Assembly (NCBI GenBank): GCA_030149475.1
Contig: JASBRL010000096.1
Coordinates: 1-64,000, forward strand
DNA length: 64,000 nt
Direction: 5' to 3'
DNA from: Marinobacter sp.
GTDB taxonomy: Bacteria; Pseudomonadota; Gammaproteobacteria; Pseudomonadales; Oleiphilaceae
In this document: positions 16,556 through 26,069 of the stretch, piece by piece
How positions within the stretch are numbered: position 1 is the first letter of the stretch
Layout: every line of letters begins with the position of its first letter
Translations under genes and position numbers: made by a program
Notes under the pieces: generated by a model
What the model saw: only the letters and a program-made list of their open reading frames with translations
Told to the model about the DNA's origin: nothing
Databases searched by the model: none

Positions 16556-19500
16556 ATGAATACGCTGACCGTAGCCAGCAAAGACCAGTTCTTTGAAAAG
16601 CTGGCGGATGCTTTTGGCCAGAAAATTGAAAAGACAGAAGCCCGGAAAATCAGCGATTTCGCGGTTCAGTATTTCACGCACCTGCCCCTGGATGAGTTGC
16701 TGAGCCGGCGGTTCTCGGACGTGTACGGTTCAACGATCGCCGCGTGGCAGTTCATGCAGAAACGCGCGGCGGACGACACGCTGGTTTCCGTGTTCAATCC
16801 GGACCTGGAGAGCGATGGCTGGCAGTCGACACATTCGGTCATTTATGTCCTTCATTACGATATTCCCTTTCTGATTGACTCGATCCGGATCGCCATCAAC
16901 CAGCGGGAAATTGGCACTCACAGTATTCATCATGCGGTGTTGCAGGTGGAGCGGGACAAAGCCGGCCAACTGAAAAAACTCCACACGTCGGCCCGCAAAT
17001 CCAGCAAATCCGGATTTGAAGCGTTTATTGTGCTGGAGGTCGACCGACACAGTGATCCGCAGGATCTGGCGCAACTGGAAAACACCCTTCAGGACGTGCT
17101 GCACGAAGTCCGTATTGCGGTCGCAGATTTCCCGCTGATGAAGGACAAATCCGAAGAGATTGTTCGCGAACTGGCCAATACCAATGCCCGGATCAGTGAG
17201 GATGATCTCAACGAGGCGCGCAGTTTCGTAAGCTGGTTGTCGCAGGACCATTTCACCTTCCTTGGTTATGACGAATACGACTTTGTGAAGAGCAAACAGG
17301 GCGTCATTGTGCGACGGGTAGCGGACTCGGAAATGGGTATTCTGCGGGTGAACAACGAGCGCCCCGACAAAGTCCGTCTTGACGAGTTGCCGAGCCGCAC
17401 GCGTCAGGAAATGACCCGCACCGATGATATCTTCATTTTCGCCAAGTCTGCCCAGCGCTCCCGGGTTCATCGCCCCGCCTATCCGGATTACATTGCGGTG
17501 AAAAAATTTGACGATCAGGGCGAGGTCGTGGGTGAGCGCCGTTTCCTCGGCCTGTATACCTCACGGGTCTATCACGAACGTCCGGACCAGATTCCTTTGT
17601 TGCGCAGGAAGGTGTCGTCCATCCTCAACAACTCCGGATTCCTGATGGACGATTACATCGGCAAGGAGCTGGACCAGATCCTGACCCTGTATCCCCGGGA
17701 CGAGCTGTTCCAGATCGAGCCCGGAGACCTTTATCGGACGGCTCTGGATATTCTCTACATTCAGGAAAGACGCAAAATCAAGCTGTTCATGCGCGAGGAC
17801 GTGTACGGTCAGTTCGTCACGTGCCTCGCATTTTTCCCCCGTGATATCTACACCACGGAATTGCGCTTGCGAGTACAGCGGGTCCTGGCAGAGCGGCTGG
17901 AAGCGGAAAATATTGAGTTTGTGACGCATTTCTCCGAATCGGTGTTGGCCCGGGTGCAGTTCACGATACGAGTACCCCAGGCCGAACACCGCCAGTTGCC
18001 CGTCGCGGAGTTGCAGGAGCAGATCATCGGGTTGGCGCAGTCCTGGCGTGACGGCCTGGCCGAGGCACTCAACGAGAGTTACGGCGAGGAGCGCGGAAAT
18101 GATCTGTTGCGGCTGTATCAGACGGCCTTCCCGGCCAGCTACCAGGAACTCTTTTCGCCCCGGCGGGCGGCCATCGATCTTGAGCATATTACCGAAGCGA
18201 CGGATACCAGTCGGCTGGCCATGAGTTTTTACCGGGCGCTTGAGGAAGACGAAACGACGTTACATATCAAGTTGTTCCATCCGGATGAACAACTGCCGCT
18301 GTCTGATGTAATGCCCATTTTTGACAACCTTGGGTTCCGGGTGATTGGCGAGCATCCCTTTGAGGTATGCAACCGAAACGATCGACGGGTCTGGATTCAT
18401 GACTTTCTGCTTCAGGCTCATACCGGGGAAACAGTTGACATCCACCGGGTCAAACCGATTTTTGAGGAGCTGTTTCGTCGGGTCTGGTACGGTGAAGCCG
18501 AAAATGACAGCTTCAACCGACTCGTACTGGCATCCTATCTTGGCTGGCGTGAAATCGCGGTGTTGAGGACATTTGCCCGCTACATGCGTCAGATTCGCAT
18601 TTCCAACAGTCAGACGTTCATTTCCAACACCCTGGTTAACTATGTGTCCCTGGCACAGCTGTTACTGGATTTTTTCGATGTCCGTTTCAACCCCGACCGG
18701 GCCCAGAGTGAAGGCAAGACCCGGGCGGCCCAGCAGAAGCTGGAGCTGGAGTTCAATGCCGGCCTGGATGAGGTTGAAAACCTTAGTGAAGACAAGGTAT
18801 TGCGGCTTTATCTTGAGCTGATGCAGGCCACTCTTCGGACCAACTATTATCAGCCTGACCGGAACGGTGAGGCCAAATCCTACATCAGTCTGAAGTTCAA
18901 CCCGGCGGACATTCCGGACATGCCGCTGCCTTTGCCGATGTTCGAGATTTTTGTCTATTCGCCCCGGGTTGAAGGGGTGCACTTGCGCGGGGGCCGGGTC
19001 GCGCGTGGTGGGCTGAGATGGTCAGACCGGTTCGAGGACTATCGCACCGAAATTCTGGGGCTGGTCAAGGCGCAGCAGGTCAAAAACGCAGTGATCGTGC
19101 CGGTTGGCGCCAAAGGGGGGTTTGTCGCGAAAAAGCTGCCGGATCCGGGGGACCGGGAGGCCTTTCAGAAAGAGGGGATTGAAGCCTACAAGACGTTCAT
19201 CCGTGGTCTGCTGGACATTACCGACAACCTGTCCAATGGAGGCATCGTGTCGCCTGAACGGGTGGTTCGCCATGACGACGATGATCACTACCTGGTGGTG
19301 GCCGCCGACAAGGGCACAGCGACCTTCTCGGATATCGCCAATGGCCTGGCCGACGAGTACGGCTTCTGGATGGGGGACGCGTTTGCCTCTGGCGGCAGTC
19401 ATGGCTATGACCACAAGAAAATGGGGATAACCGCCAAAGGGGCCTGGGTCTCGGTGGAGCGCCATTTCCGGGAACTGGGTATCAATCCTGCCAGCGATGA

Positions 19501-21436
19501 ATTTTCAGTGATCGGCATTGGTGACATGGCCGGTGATGTGTTTGGTAACGGGCTGTTGCGTTCGGATAAAGCCCGGCTGGTGGCGGCGTTCAACCACCTG
19601 CATATTTTCGTGGATCCGAATCCTGATCCGGCGAGCAGCTTTGCTGAGCGTCAGCGTCTGTTTGACCTGCCGCGATCGTCCTGGACCGATTACAACAGCG
19701 AGTTGATTTCCGCCGGAGGCGGCATCTTCAGCCGCGCGGCGAAGTCAATCCCGGTTAGTCCGGAAATGAAAGAACTTCTCAATATCAAGTCCGACCGCGT
19801 GCCCCCGAACATGCTGATTTCCCACATTCTGCGGGCGAAGGCGGACCTGCTGTGGATTGGTGGCATCGGGACCTATGTCAAATCAACGTCTGAGGCCCAC
19901 ACCGATGTTGGTGATAAAGCCAATGACGGATTACGGATCGACGGTAAGGATCTGCGCTGCAAGGTTGTGGCCGAGGGGGGCAATCTCGGTATGACGCAAC
20001 TGGGCCGCATCGAGTATGCGCTCAGCGGAGGGCGGCTGAATACCGACTTTATTGACAACGCCGGGGGCGTCGATTGCTCGGACCACGAAGTGAACATGAA
20101 GATTCTGCTGAATCGGGTTGTCGCCAGCGGGGACCTTACCGAGAAACAACGCAATGTGTTGCTGGAGCAGATGACCTCTGACGTCTCCGAGCTGGTGTTG
20201 CGGAATAATTATCGGCAGACCCAGGCTATCAGTATTGCCAGTGTCGAGGCTGCGAATCGCCTGGAGGAATACCGGCGACTGATGAGCAGCTTCGAGGCGG
20301 AGGGTAAGCTCAACCGGCAACTGGAGTTTCTGCCGGACGAGGAGTTGCTGGCCGAGCGTAAACTCCGCAAACAGGGGCTTACGCGGCCGGAACTGTCGGT
20401 ATTGATTTCCTACGTCAAGGGCGACCTCAAGCAGGCACTGATCGACAGTTCTCTGCCGGATGAAGACTATCTGGCCTCGGAGATGTACAAAGTATTTCCG
20501 GAGGCTCTGACCAAACGTTTTGGCAAAGAGCTGAGTGGTCACCAGTTGCGGCGTGAAATCATCGCCACCCAAATTGCCAATGACATGATCAATCACATGG
20601 GGATAACCTTCGTTGAGCGGTTGCATCAGTCCACCGGGGCAACCTCGTCAGGCATCGCCATGGCCTGGATTATTGCCCGCGACGTGTTCCAGCTGGACAC
20701 CTGGTGGAATCGCCTGGAGGCGCTGGATTACAAGGTTCCGGCCCAGCTTCAGGTCGATCTGATGAAAGAGCTGATACGGTTGATCCGGCGATCGGTACGC
20801 TGGCTGTTACGGAACCGCCGCAGCGAGCTGCACATTCAGAGTCATATGGAGCGCTTCGCCACCGGGATCAGCCAAATAACCGGCAATCTGCCCGATTATC
20901 TGGGCGATCAGGCTTTGAGTGAGTGGCAGATGCGCTATGATCAGCTGCGGGAGCAGTCCGTTCCGGATGATCTGGCGGGCGTGATGGCCGGCGCCCGTTA
21001 TCTTTATGCCACCCTGGGCATTATCGAGGTGCAGGAGACGACGGGGGTGGCATTGCAAACGGTGGCCAGTCTCTACTTCACGCTGGGCGAAAAACTGGAA
21101 CTGAACTGGTTTGCCAATGCGATTGCCCGGCTGGCGCCAAGTTCACACTGGCAGGCTCTGGCTCGGGAAAGTTTCCGCGAGGATCTGGACTGGCAGCAGC
21201 GTGCGCTGACTTCCGGTGTACTCAGGCTGGCCGGTGAAACCGGGGATGTTGATGGCTGCATCGACCACTGGATGGCCACTTATGATCCGATGATCCGGCG
21301 CTGGAAGTCCATGCTGGCCGAACTCAGGAGCGTACGCGAACCGGAGTACGCCATGTTCTCCGTGGCGCTTAGGGAGTTGCTCGACCTGGCCCAGAGTACC
21401 TTGCATACGCCGGCGGAACAGGTTCCGGCTGCGTGA
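16556..21436 (+). CDS. gdhB: NAD-specific glutamate dehydrogenase, large (about 180 kDa) type
   Basis: Catalyses oxidative deamination of glutamate to 2-oxoglutarate with NAD+, a cytoplasmic step in glutamate and arginine catabolism. The 1,626-residue length fits the GDH-180 class. The N-terminal half carries ACT-like regulatory regions; the catalytic core includes GGLRWSDRFEDYRTE near 815 and VPVGAKGGFV near 850. The dinucleotide site is IGIGDMAGDVFGNG near 985. I start at the ATG at 16556 because GAGGT lies 5 bases upstream; the ORF-track start at 16544 lacks such a site. It is a monocistron divergent from moxR. Allosteric control by amino acids is known for relatives. Confidence 0.97.
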   Translation: MNTLTVASKDQFFEKLADAFGQKIEKTEARKISDFAVQYFTHLPLDELLSRRFSDVYGSTIAAWQFMQKRAADDTLVSVFNPDLESDGWQSTHSVIYVLHYDIPFLIDSIRIAINQREIGTHSIHHAVLQVERDKAGQLKKLHTSARKSSKSGFEAFIVLEVDRHSDPQDLAQLENTLQDVLHEVRIAVADFPLMKDKSEEIVRELANTNARISEDDLNEARSFVSWLSQDHFTFLGYDEYDFVKSKQGVIVRRVADSEMGILRVNNERPDKVRLDELPSRTRQEMTRTDDIFIFAKSAQRSRVHRPAYPDYIAVKKFDDQGEVVGERRFLGLYTSRVYHERPDQIPLLRRKVSSILNNSGFLMDDYIGKELDQILTLYPRDELFQIEPGDLYRTALDILYIQERRKIKLFMREDVYGQFVTCLAFFPRDIYTTELRLRVQRVLAERLEAENIEFVTHFSESVLARVQFTIRVPQAEHRQLPVAELQEQIIGLAQSWRDGLAEALNESYGEERGNDLLRLYQTAFPASYQELFSPRRAAIDLEHITEATDTSRLAMSFYRALEEDETTLHIKLFHPDEQLPLSDVMPIFDNLGFRVIGEHPFEVCNRNDRRVWIHDFLLQAHTGETVDIHRVKPIFEELFRRVWYGEAENDSFNRLVLASYLGWREIAVLRTFARYMRQIRISNSQTFISNTLVNYVSLAQLLLDFFDVRFNPDRAQSEGKTRAAQQKLELEFNAGLDEVENLSEDKVLRLYLELMQATLRTNYYQPDRNGEAKSYISLKFNPADIPDMPLPLPMFEIFVYSPRVEGVHLRGGRVARGGLRWSDRFEDYRTEILGLVKAQQVKNAVIVPVGAKGGFVAKKLPDPGDREAFQKEGIEAYKTFIRGLLDITDNLSNGGIVSPERVVRHDDDDHYLVVAADKGTATFSDIANGLADEYGFWMGDAFASGGSHGYDHKKMGITAKGAWVSVERHFRELGINPASDEFSVIGIGDMAGDVFGNGLLRSDKARLVAAFNHLHIFVDPNPDPASSFAERQRLFDLPRSSWTDYNSELISAGGGIFSRAAKSIPVSPEMKELLNIKSDRVPPNMLISHILRAKADLLWIGGIGTYVKSTSEAHTDVGDKANDGLRIDGKDLRCKVVAEGGNLGMTQLGRIEYALSGGRLNTDFIDNAGGVDCSDHEVNMKILLNRVVASGDLTEKQRNVLLEQMTSDVSELVLRNNYRQTQAISIASVEAANRLEEYRRLMSSFEAEGKLNRQLEFLPDEELLAERKLRKQGLTRPELSVLISYVKGDLKQALIDSSLPDEDYLASEMYKVFPEALTKRFGKELSGHQLRREIIATQIANDMINHMGITFVERLHQSTGATSSGIAMAWIIARDVFQLDTWWNRLEALDYKVPAQLQVDLMKELIRLIRRSVRWLLRNRRSELHIQSHMERFATGISQITGNLPDYLGDQALSEWQMRYDQLREQSVPDDLAGVMAGARYLYATLGIIEVQETTGVALQTVASLYFTLGEKLELNWFANAIARLAPSSHWQALARESFREDLDWQQRALTSGVLRLAGETGDVDGCIDHWMATYDPMIRRWKSMLAELRSVREPEYAMFSVALRELLDLAQSTLHTPAEQVPAA

Positions 21437-21583
21437 ATCCGGTGTTTGCCTTCGAGTCTGAAATTCCGTTCAATGGCAGCCTTTTGAGCGGGAGTCGGAC
21501 ACGTTTTACCCATAGTTCGGGAAGGGGCAGCGCTTTGGTAGCCTGCCAAGCGCTGTGTTTTGAGAAACAGAGGTATGCCTGAA

Positions 21584-22261
21584 ATGCGTCAACTGAATGA
21601 GTTACTGGAAAAGAATGAAGCCTGGGCCGACAGCATCAAGCAGGAAGACCCGGATTTTTTCAAGCGTCTGTCGAGTCAGCAGTCGCCTGAATACCTTTGG
21701 ATAGGGTGCGCCGACAGCCGGGTGCCGGCCAACCAGATTGTTGATCTGATGCCGGGTGAGCTGTTTGTGCACCGGAATGTTGCCAACGTGGTCGTTCATA
21801 CCGACTTTAACTGTCTGTCCGTTCTGCAGTTTGCCGTCGATGTGCTCAAGGTCAAACACGTTATGGTAGTCGGTCACTATGGCTGTGGTGGTGTGCGAGC
21901 CGCACTGACCAACCAGAGTTTCGGCCTGATCAGTAATTGGCTCAGACATGTGCAGGATATCCGCGACAAATACGCCGACGTACTGGGTCAATTGTCGTCG
22001 GAAAACGATAAGATCGACCGGTTGTGCGAGCTGAACGTGGTCGAGCAGGTTGGCCATGTGTGCCAGAACAGCATCGTCCGGGAGGCCTGGGCGCGTGGGC
22101 AGCCGCTCTCCGTGCATGGTTGGGTTTATGACATTGCCGATGGTTTGTTGCGGGACCTGGGCCTGCACATCTCTTCTGATGAAGACCGGGCGAGTGTTCA
22201 GGCCAGCAATATTGAAGAACTGATTCAGCGTCCGGTACGCTCGGGTCGCCGCAAAGCCTGA
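21584..22261 (+). CDS. can: Beta-class carbonic anhydrase
   Basis: Zinc enzyme interconverting CO2 and bicarbonate in the cytoplasm. With the start at 21584 (CAGAGG ten bases upstream) the protein is 225 residues. It aligns with E. coli Can, including C42, D44 and R46 of IGCADSR and the HYGCGG motif giving the His/Cys zinc ligands near 98 and 101. The HRNVAN and NCLSVLQFAVDVL segments are also conserved. The ORF-track start is a TTG at 21560; the ATG at 21575 is too close to the ribosome binding site. rsmC follows 13 bp downstream. Confidence 0.95.
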   Translation: MRQLNELLEKNEAWADSIKQEDPDFFKRLSSQQSPEYLWIGCADSRVPANQIVDLMPGELFVHRNVANVVVHTDFNCLSVLQFAVDVLKVKHVMVVGHYGCGGVRAALTNQSFGLISNWLRHVQDIRDKYADVLGQLSSENDKIDRLCELNVVEQVGHVCQNSIVREAWARGQPLSVHGWVYDIADGLLRDLGLHISSDEDRASVQASNIEELIQRPVRSGRRKA

Positions 22262-22274
22262 GGGCTGCTCTGCC

Positions 22275-23303
22275 GTGAACAATGCCCACAATGTGTTGCT
22301 GAAAAACGGGGCGGTCCTGTCGGGTCGTCTTGCGCTGGTCGGGCTGTCGGACGCGGGCGTGTTGCAGGCGTTTGCTGAGGGCGGCACGGCGGTTTCCGAC
22401 CACTTCGGTACCTATCAGCGCAGTTTGCAGACGCCGGGGTGGCAGGCGTACTTCGGTTTCCTCGAATCCTGCGATGCCGGGTCGGACACCGCGGTCGTTT
22501 TCCTGCCCAAGGCACGAGCCGAACTGGCGTTGCGTCTCGACATGGCAAGACGACTGCTGGTGCCGGACGGACAACTGGTGTTGGTCGGCGAGAAGCGGGA
22601 AGGCGTTGCCGGTGCCGTCAAACAGCTTAAAGCGCTGGCCCCGGATGCAGTCAAGATCGACAGCGCCCGCCACTGTCAGGTCTGGCGGTCAACGAAGCCG
22701 AATCCGCAGGTCGGGTCGACATCAGCCTGGCTGGACTGGTATCGCGTGACCGTCGCCGGTCATGAGCTTGCGGTCGCCGGATTACCGGGCATTTTCAGTG
22801 CCGGCCGGCTGGATGACGGCACCCGCATGCTGCTGGAAACGCTCCATGATACGCCGGTGACCGGGCCGGTTCTGGACTTTGCCTGTGGCGCCGGTGTTAT
22901 CGGTGCCTGGTTGAGAGCGCGCTACGGACAGGACCTGATCATTGATGGCGTCGATGTTCAGGCCCAGGCTGTGTTCTGTGCCCGTCAGACCTACCAGCGA
23001 GCCGGTGTGAATGGCGACATACAAGCCTCTGATGGACTGGCAGAGGTGTCGGCCCGGTATCGAACCATTATCACCAACCCGCCGTTTCACAGTGGGGTCA
23101 GTACGGACCTGTCCATGACAACCCGGTTCATGCAGCAGGTGGCTGACCATCTGCTGCCCGGTGGCGAGTTGCGTCTGGTGGCCAACCGCTTTCTGCCCTA
23201 CGCGGATCTTATCGAGCAGGCCATCGGGCCTGCCAGCGTGCTGGCCCAGGATCGGCGATTTACCGTTTACCGGACGTTTCGTGCCAGTGGCCATCGCTAC
23301 TGA
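22275..23303 (+). CDS. rsmC: Class I SAM methyltransferase, RsmC-like (16S rRNA G1207)
   Basis: A 342-residue protein with the two-domain layout of RsmC, which methylates G1207 of 16S rRNA in the small subunit. The C-terminal MTS domain has the SAM loop VLDFACGAGVIGAW near residue 200 and the catalytic NPPFHSG near 270, both diagnostic of guanine-N2 methyltransferases of the RsmC/RlmG group. The N-terminal domain is degenerate, as in the family. It starts with GTG at 22275 with GAGGG ten bases upstream. It is probably cotranscribed with can. RlmG is a possible alternative assignment. Confidence 0.85.
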   Translation: MNNAHNVLLKNGAVLSGRLALVGLSDAGVLQAFAEGGTAVSDHFGTYQRSLQTPGWQAYFGFLESCDAGSDTAVVFLPKARAELALRLDMARRLLVPDGQLVLVGEKREGVAGAVKQLKALAPDAVKIDSARHCQVWRSTKPNPQVGSTSAWLDWYRVTVAGHELAVAGLPGIFSAGRLDDGTRMLLETLHDTPVTGPVLDFACGAGVIGAWLRARYGQDLIIDGVDVQAQAVFCARQTYQRAGVNGDIQASDGLAEVSARYRTIITNPPFHSGVSTDLSMTTRFMQQVADHLLPGGELRLVANRFLPYADLIEQAIGPASVLAQDRRFTVYRTFRASGHRY

Positions 23304-23425
23304 TCGGTCGCCGAATAGCCGCTACCGCCTGACTCTGCGCAATGCCGGCGCTGCCCACGATGGGCGCGCGTGATGTGGGGAGGCTGGTGCACCGGGCACC
23401 CTGTCAACGGTCTGACTTCCGGGCA

Positions 23426-24049
23426 TCAGGTCGGGATTGTGTCTGGCTGGCCGTACCCCAGTCGCTGCAGCGTGTCGACGATGGTCTGGGTCTGGCTGTC
23501 TATTTCGATGTTGACGCGATCACCTACCTTCAGCCTGTCAAACGTGGTGGCCCGCAGAGTTTCCGGGATCAGGTGCACGTTGAAGCGCGCACCGTCGACG
23601 GCGCCAATGGTCAGACTTGCCCCGTTAATCGCAATATAACCCTTCGCGAACAGATAGTGACTCCAGGCCGCCGGCACCTGAAAATTCAGTGTGCGATTGT
23701 TTTCAGGCCGGTCGATGGCCACCACTTCCGCGGTTGTATGAATATGGCCGGAGAGTAGATGACCGCCAATTTCATCGCTGATGCGGGCAGCCCGCTCGAA
23801 ATTAACGGCATCGCCCCGGCGCAGAGAGCCGAGGGTCGTCACGCTCAGGGTTTCCTGCATGGCGTCGAACGTGAGGTAATCGCCGTTCTGACCGGTAACG
23901 GTCAGGCAGGCGCCGTCAAGGGCTACCGAAGCTCCGATGCGGACATTGTCGGCGTGCCCTGGTGGCAGTCGCACCACAAAACTGCTCAGACCAGGCCGCG
24001 ACTCCACCGACTCAGCGGTCGCAATACCCTGTACGATACCTGTGAACAT
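23426..24049 (-). CDS. ribE: Riboflavin synthase alpha chain
   Basis: Catalyses dismutation of two 6,7-dimethyl-8-ribityllumazines to riboflavin. The 207-residue protein shows the family N-terminus MFTGIVQGIA and two tandem lumazine-binding repeats. These have SVALDGACLTV near residue 43 with GGHLLSGH near 97, and AINGASLTIG near 140. A near-perfect Shine-Dalgarno AGGAGGT lies five bases upstream of the ATG. It is a single gene here, apart from other rib genes, convergent with rsmC. No FMN riboswitch was recognised upstream. Confidence 0.96.
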   Translation of the reverse strand: MFTGIVQGIATAESVESRPGLSSFVVRLPPGHADNVRIGASVALDGACLTVTGQNGDYLTFDAMQETLSVTTLGSLRRGDAVNFERAARISDEIGGHLLSGHIHTTAEVVAIDRPENNRTLNFQVPAAWSHYLFAKGYIAINGASLTIGAVDGARFNVHLIPETLRATTFDRLKVGDRVNIEIDSQTQTIVDTLQRLGYGQPDTIPT

Positions 24050-24258
24050 GGTTACCTCCTGCCTGGATTGACTGCCACCATCAGCTTTGAGTGCGGTCCC
24101 GTAGGATAGCGGCGTCGGTTGCCGCTGCCAAGAGCCGGTGTGACGGGTGGTGGTGGAGATTCAAGAAAGCCGGCCATCGGTCGCTAACTGAATCAGGGCG
24201 CTGATCAGTGCGCTCGCAAGACGCGTAATGCCTGAGCAGGCGGAGGGTGGGGCAAGCC

Positions 24259-25194
24259 ATGGCGGAATCGAATCAGGGCAGCACGGTGGCCGACAGCGGG
24301 CCTGCTGACAGCCCCGTATTGCGCCCCGGCCGGCCGGCCGATCCGGGGCCAGCAAGCCCCCCAGTCGGACCTGCGCCGGCAACGACCGATGAGTCCGCCG
24401 TCGACCGGAACTCGTTGGCCCCGTTCACCGATTCCGGTGCCGCAGAAAGCTCCGCCGTCAACCGACCGGACAAGCGGGATATGAGTGAGGGCAGGTCTGA
24501 TGGAGGCGCTGAGACCGTCGCCGGGACAACGCCGGAACTCGCCCGGCAAATGGCGGCAACTCGCCAGAATCGTCTGCGTCGTCTGTTGCGGCAGTGTGAC
24601 CGGGTGTTGCTTCTGGAGTTCGATACGCTGGCCATGAGTCGCTGGCCCGACGCGTTTACCGTCGCCATGGCCCGCCGTCGGCGCGACCTGTGGCTGATGC
24701 TGCTGGTGCTCACCGGCCTGGTGTTTGCCAGTGGCATCACCGGTTTTGTGCCGGCCTGGATTGCCGGCGGCGGACTCGGTGCCATGGTTGTGCTGGTGTT
24801 GTCCGGGTTACCGGCCGTCAGGCATCTCTTTACCGACTCGCCGTCCTATCTGGAGTTGTTGCTGCGTCGTCGTCAATTGCTCCATGAAGCACGACTTCAT
24901 ATCCGGAATCTCGAAGGATCAACCGGCCTGATCTGGCAGTGCCCGCAAATGCAGGAGTTCAATCCCGCGCTCCGGGCGAGCAGGTTTGCCGGTATTATCC
25001 GGCTCTCAGAACAGCGAGTGTTGTCCCGGTCCCTCACGCGGCGAGAGCACGTGCGACTCTGTCTGATCTACCTGATGGAGGCGGAGAAAGCATATGGGCG
25101 GCTGCAACAGGCTTATTTTGACGGCCATCAGACGGCCATTGACCGGGGCTGGGCATCGGTTGCTGCGGAGACAGGCGCGGACAAAACAGCATAG
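24259..25194 (+). CDS. Hypothetical two-helix membrane protein
   Basis: I do not recognise this 311-residue protein. Residues 1 to about 90 are low-complexity (Pro, Ser, Gly, Thr, Ala) and probably disordered. A helical basic region follows, then two hydrophobic segments near 145-190 (LWLMLLVLTGLVFASGITGF and GGGLGAMVVLVLSGL). A charged C-terminal helical region of about 110 residues contains RREHVRLCLIYLMEAEKAY. The ATG at 24259 has GGAGG 12 bases upstream; the GTG at 24247 abuts that site and is less likely. It is followed 135 bp later by psrA in the same direction but has no known functional link. Confidence 0.7.
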   Translation: MAESNQGSTVADSGPADSPVLRPGRPADPGPASPPVGPAPATTDESAVDRNSLAPFTDSGAAESSAVNRPDKRDMSEGRSDGGAETVAGTTPELARQMAATRQNRLRRLLRQCDRVLLLEFDTLAMSRWPDAFTVAMARRRRDLWLMLLVLTGLVFASGITGFVPAWIAGGGLGAMVVLVLSGLPAVRHLFTDSPSYLELLLRRRQLLHEARLHIRNLEGSTGLIWQCPQMQEFNPALRASRFAGIIRLSEQRVLSRSLTRREHVRLCLIYLMEAEKAYGRLQQAYFDGHQTAIDRGWASVAAETGADKTA

Positions 25195-25264
25195 CCGTTT
25201 GGACTGGGGCATACGACATGGGTCGCATGGTGGAGAGCCCATGGCCCGGTTATTCTGGGAATTC

Positions 25265-25293
25265 TTGACAAGTCCGTCGATCAAACGTATGTT
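25265..25293 (+). promoter_or_regulatory. Sigma-70 promoter of psrA
   Basis: A perfect -35 TTGACA (25265-25270), a 17-base spacer and a -10 TATGTT (25288-25293) lie just upstream of psrA. The -10 box falls inside the first PsrA-type operator, so bound PsrA would block polymerase. Confidence 0.75.
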
Positions 25294-25308
25294 TTAAACA
25301 GATGTTTG
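25282..25308. promoter_or_regulatory. Two tandem PsrA-type operator boxes
   Basis: CAAACGTATGTTTT (25282-25295) and TAAACAGATGTTTG (25295-25308) each fit the (G/C)AAAC-N4-GTTT(G/C) pattern described for PsrA, apart from one outer base each. They overlap by one base and cover the psrA -10 and likely start site. This implies negative autoregulation relieved by long-chain fatty acyl ligands, as known for Pseudomonas PsrA. Confidence 0.75.
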
Positions 25309-25329
25309 GAATTATTGATGGCGGAGATC

Positions 25330-26004
25330 ATGGCGCAATCAGACACAGTGGATCGCATCCTCGATGCAGCAGAAGAGCTTTTTGCCGAGCGCGGATTTTC
25401 GGAAACATCCCTGCGCATGATAACCAGCAAGGCCAGTGTGAACCTGGCGGCCGTCAATTACCACTTTGGCTCCAAAAATGCGCTCATTCAGTCGGTATTT
25501 GCACGCTTTCTGACCCCCTTTTCGTCCACGTTGGAGCAGGCTTTCGACGCCCTTGAAAGCGATTGTGACGGGCAGCCGCCCACCCTTGAGCAAACGCTCA
25601 GGGCTCTAACCGAGAGTGCCGTGAGGATGCCGCAGCGCAACGAGCATGGAATTTCCATCTTCATGCGTCTGCTGGGCCTTGCCTACACCCAGTCTCAGGG
25701 CCATCTGCGCAAATTCCTGGAACAGGAATACAGCCAGCCTTTCGGGCGGTTCATGCGCCTCCTGAAAGAAGCGACACCACAATTGTCCGCCGTTGACCGC
25801 TACTGGCGGATCCAGTTCATGCTGGGGGCAACGGCCTTCACCATGTCCAGCAGTGATGCGCTGCGGGACATTCTGCAGAACAAACTGGGTGTCGAGACCA
25901 CCGTTCAGGAAATTGCCGGTCGTCTCGTGCCCTTTCTCGCCGCCGGTATGCAGGCACGGGATACTGTGGTGATGCCGGCCGCGGTCAAACCTTCAGTTGC
26001 CTGA
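25330..26004 (+). CDS. psrA: TetR-family regulator PsrA
   Basis: A 224-residue TetR regulator that closely follows Pseudomonas PsrA, a fatty-acid-responsive regulator of beta-oxidation genes and of rpoS. The N-terminus MAQSDTVDRILDAAEELF and the helix-turn-helix ITSKASVNLAAVNYHFGSK (about 33-51) match it, as does the ligand-domain segment FMRLLGLAYTQSQGHLRK near 110. I start at the ATG at 25330, with GCGGAG upstream, because it gives the family N-terminus; the ORF-track start at 25306 lies inside the second operator box. lexA, its neighbour in Pseudomonas, is absent here. Confidence 0.92.
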   Translation: MAQSDTVDRILDAAEELFAERGFSETSLRMITSKASVNLAAVNYHFGSKNALIQSVFARFLTPFSSTLEQAFDALESDCDGQPPTLEQTLRALTESAVRMPQRNEHGISIFMRLLGLAYTQSQGHLRKFLEQEYSQPFGRFMRLLKEATPQLSAVDRYWRIQFMLGATAFTMSSSDALRDILQNKLGVETTVQEIAGRLVPFLAAGMQARDTVVMPAAVKPSVA

Positions 26005-26069
26005 GCCCCGCTGACTCGGGTACGCTCTGCATTTTGCAGGATCTGCCCCGTTATGCGAGCGCTCAGCCA

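Noticed and set aside
24050-24258. Possible FMN riboswitch upstream of ribE
   Set aside because: I looked for the conserved RFN-element blocks on the minus strand and did not find them; a strong Shine-Dalgarno is the only signal.
25195-25329. LexA box near psrA, as lexA follows psrA in Pseudomonas
   Set aside because: No CTGT-N8-ACAG motif is present and lexA is not in the window.
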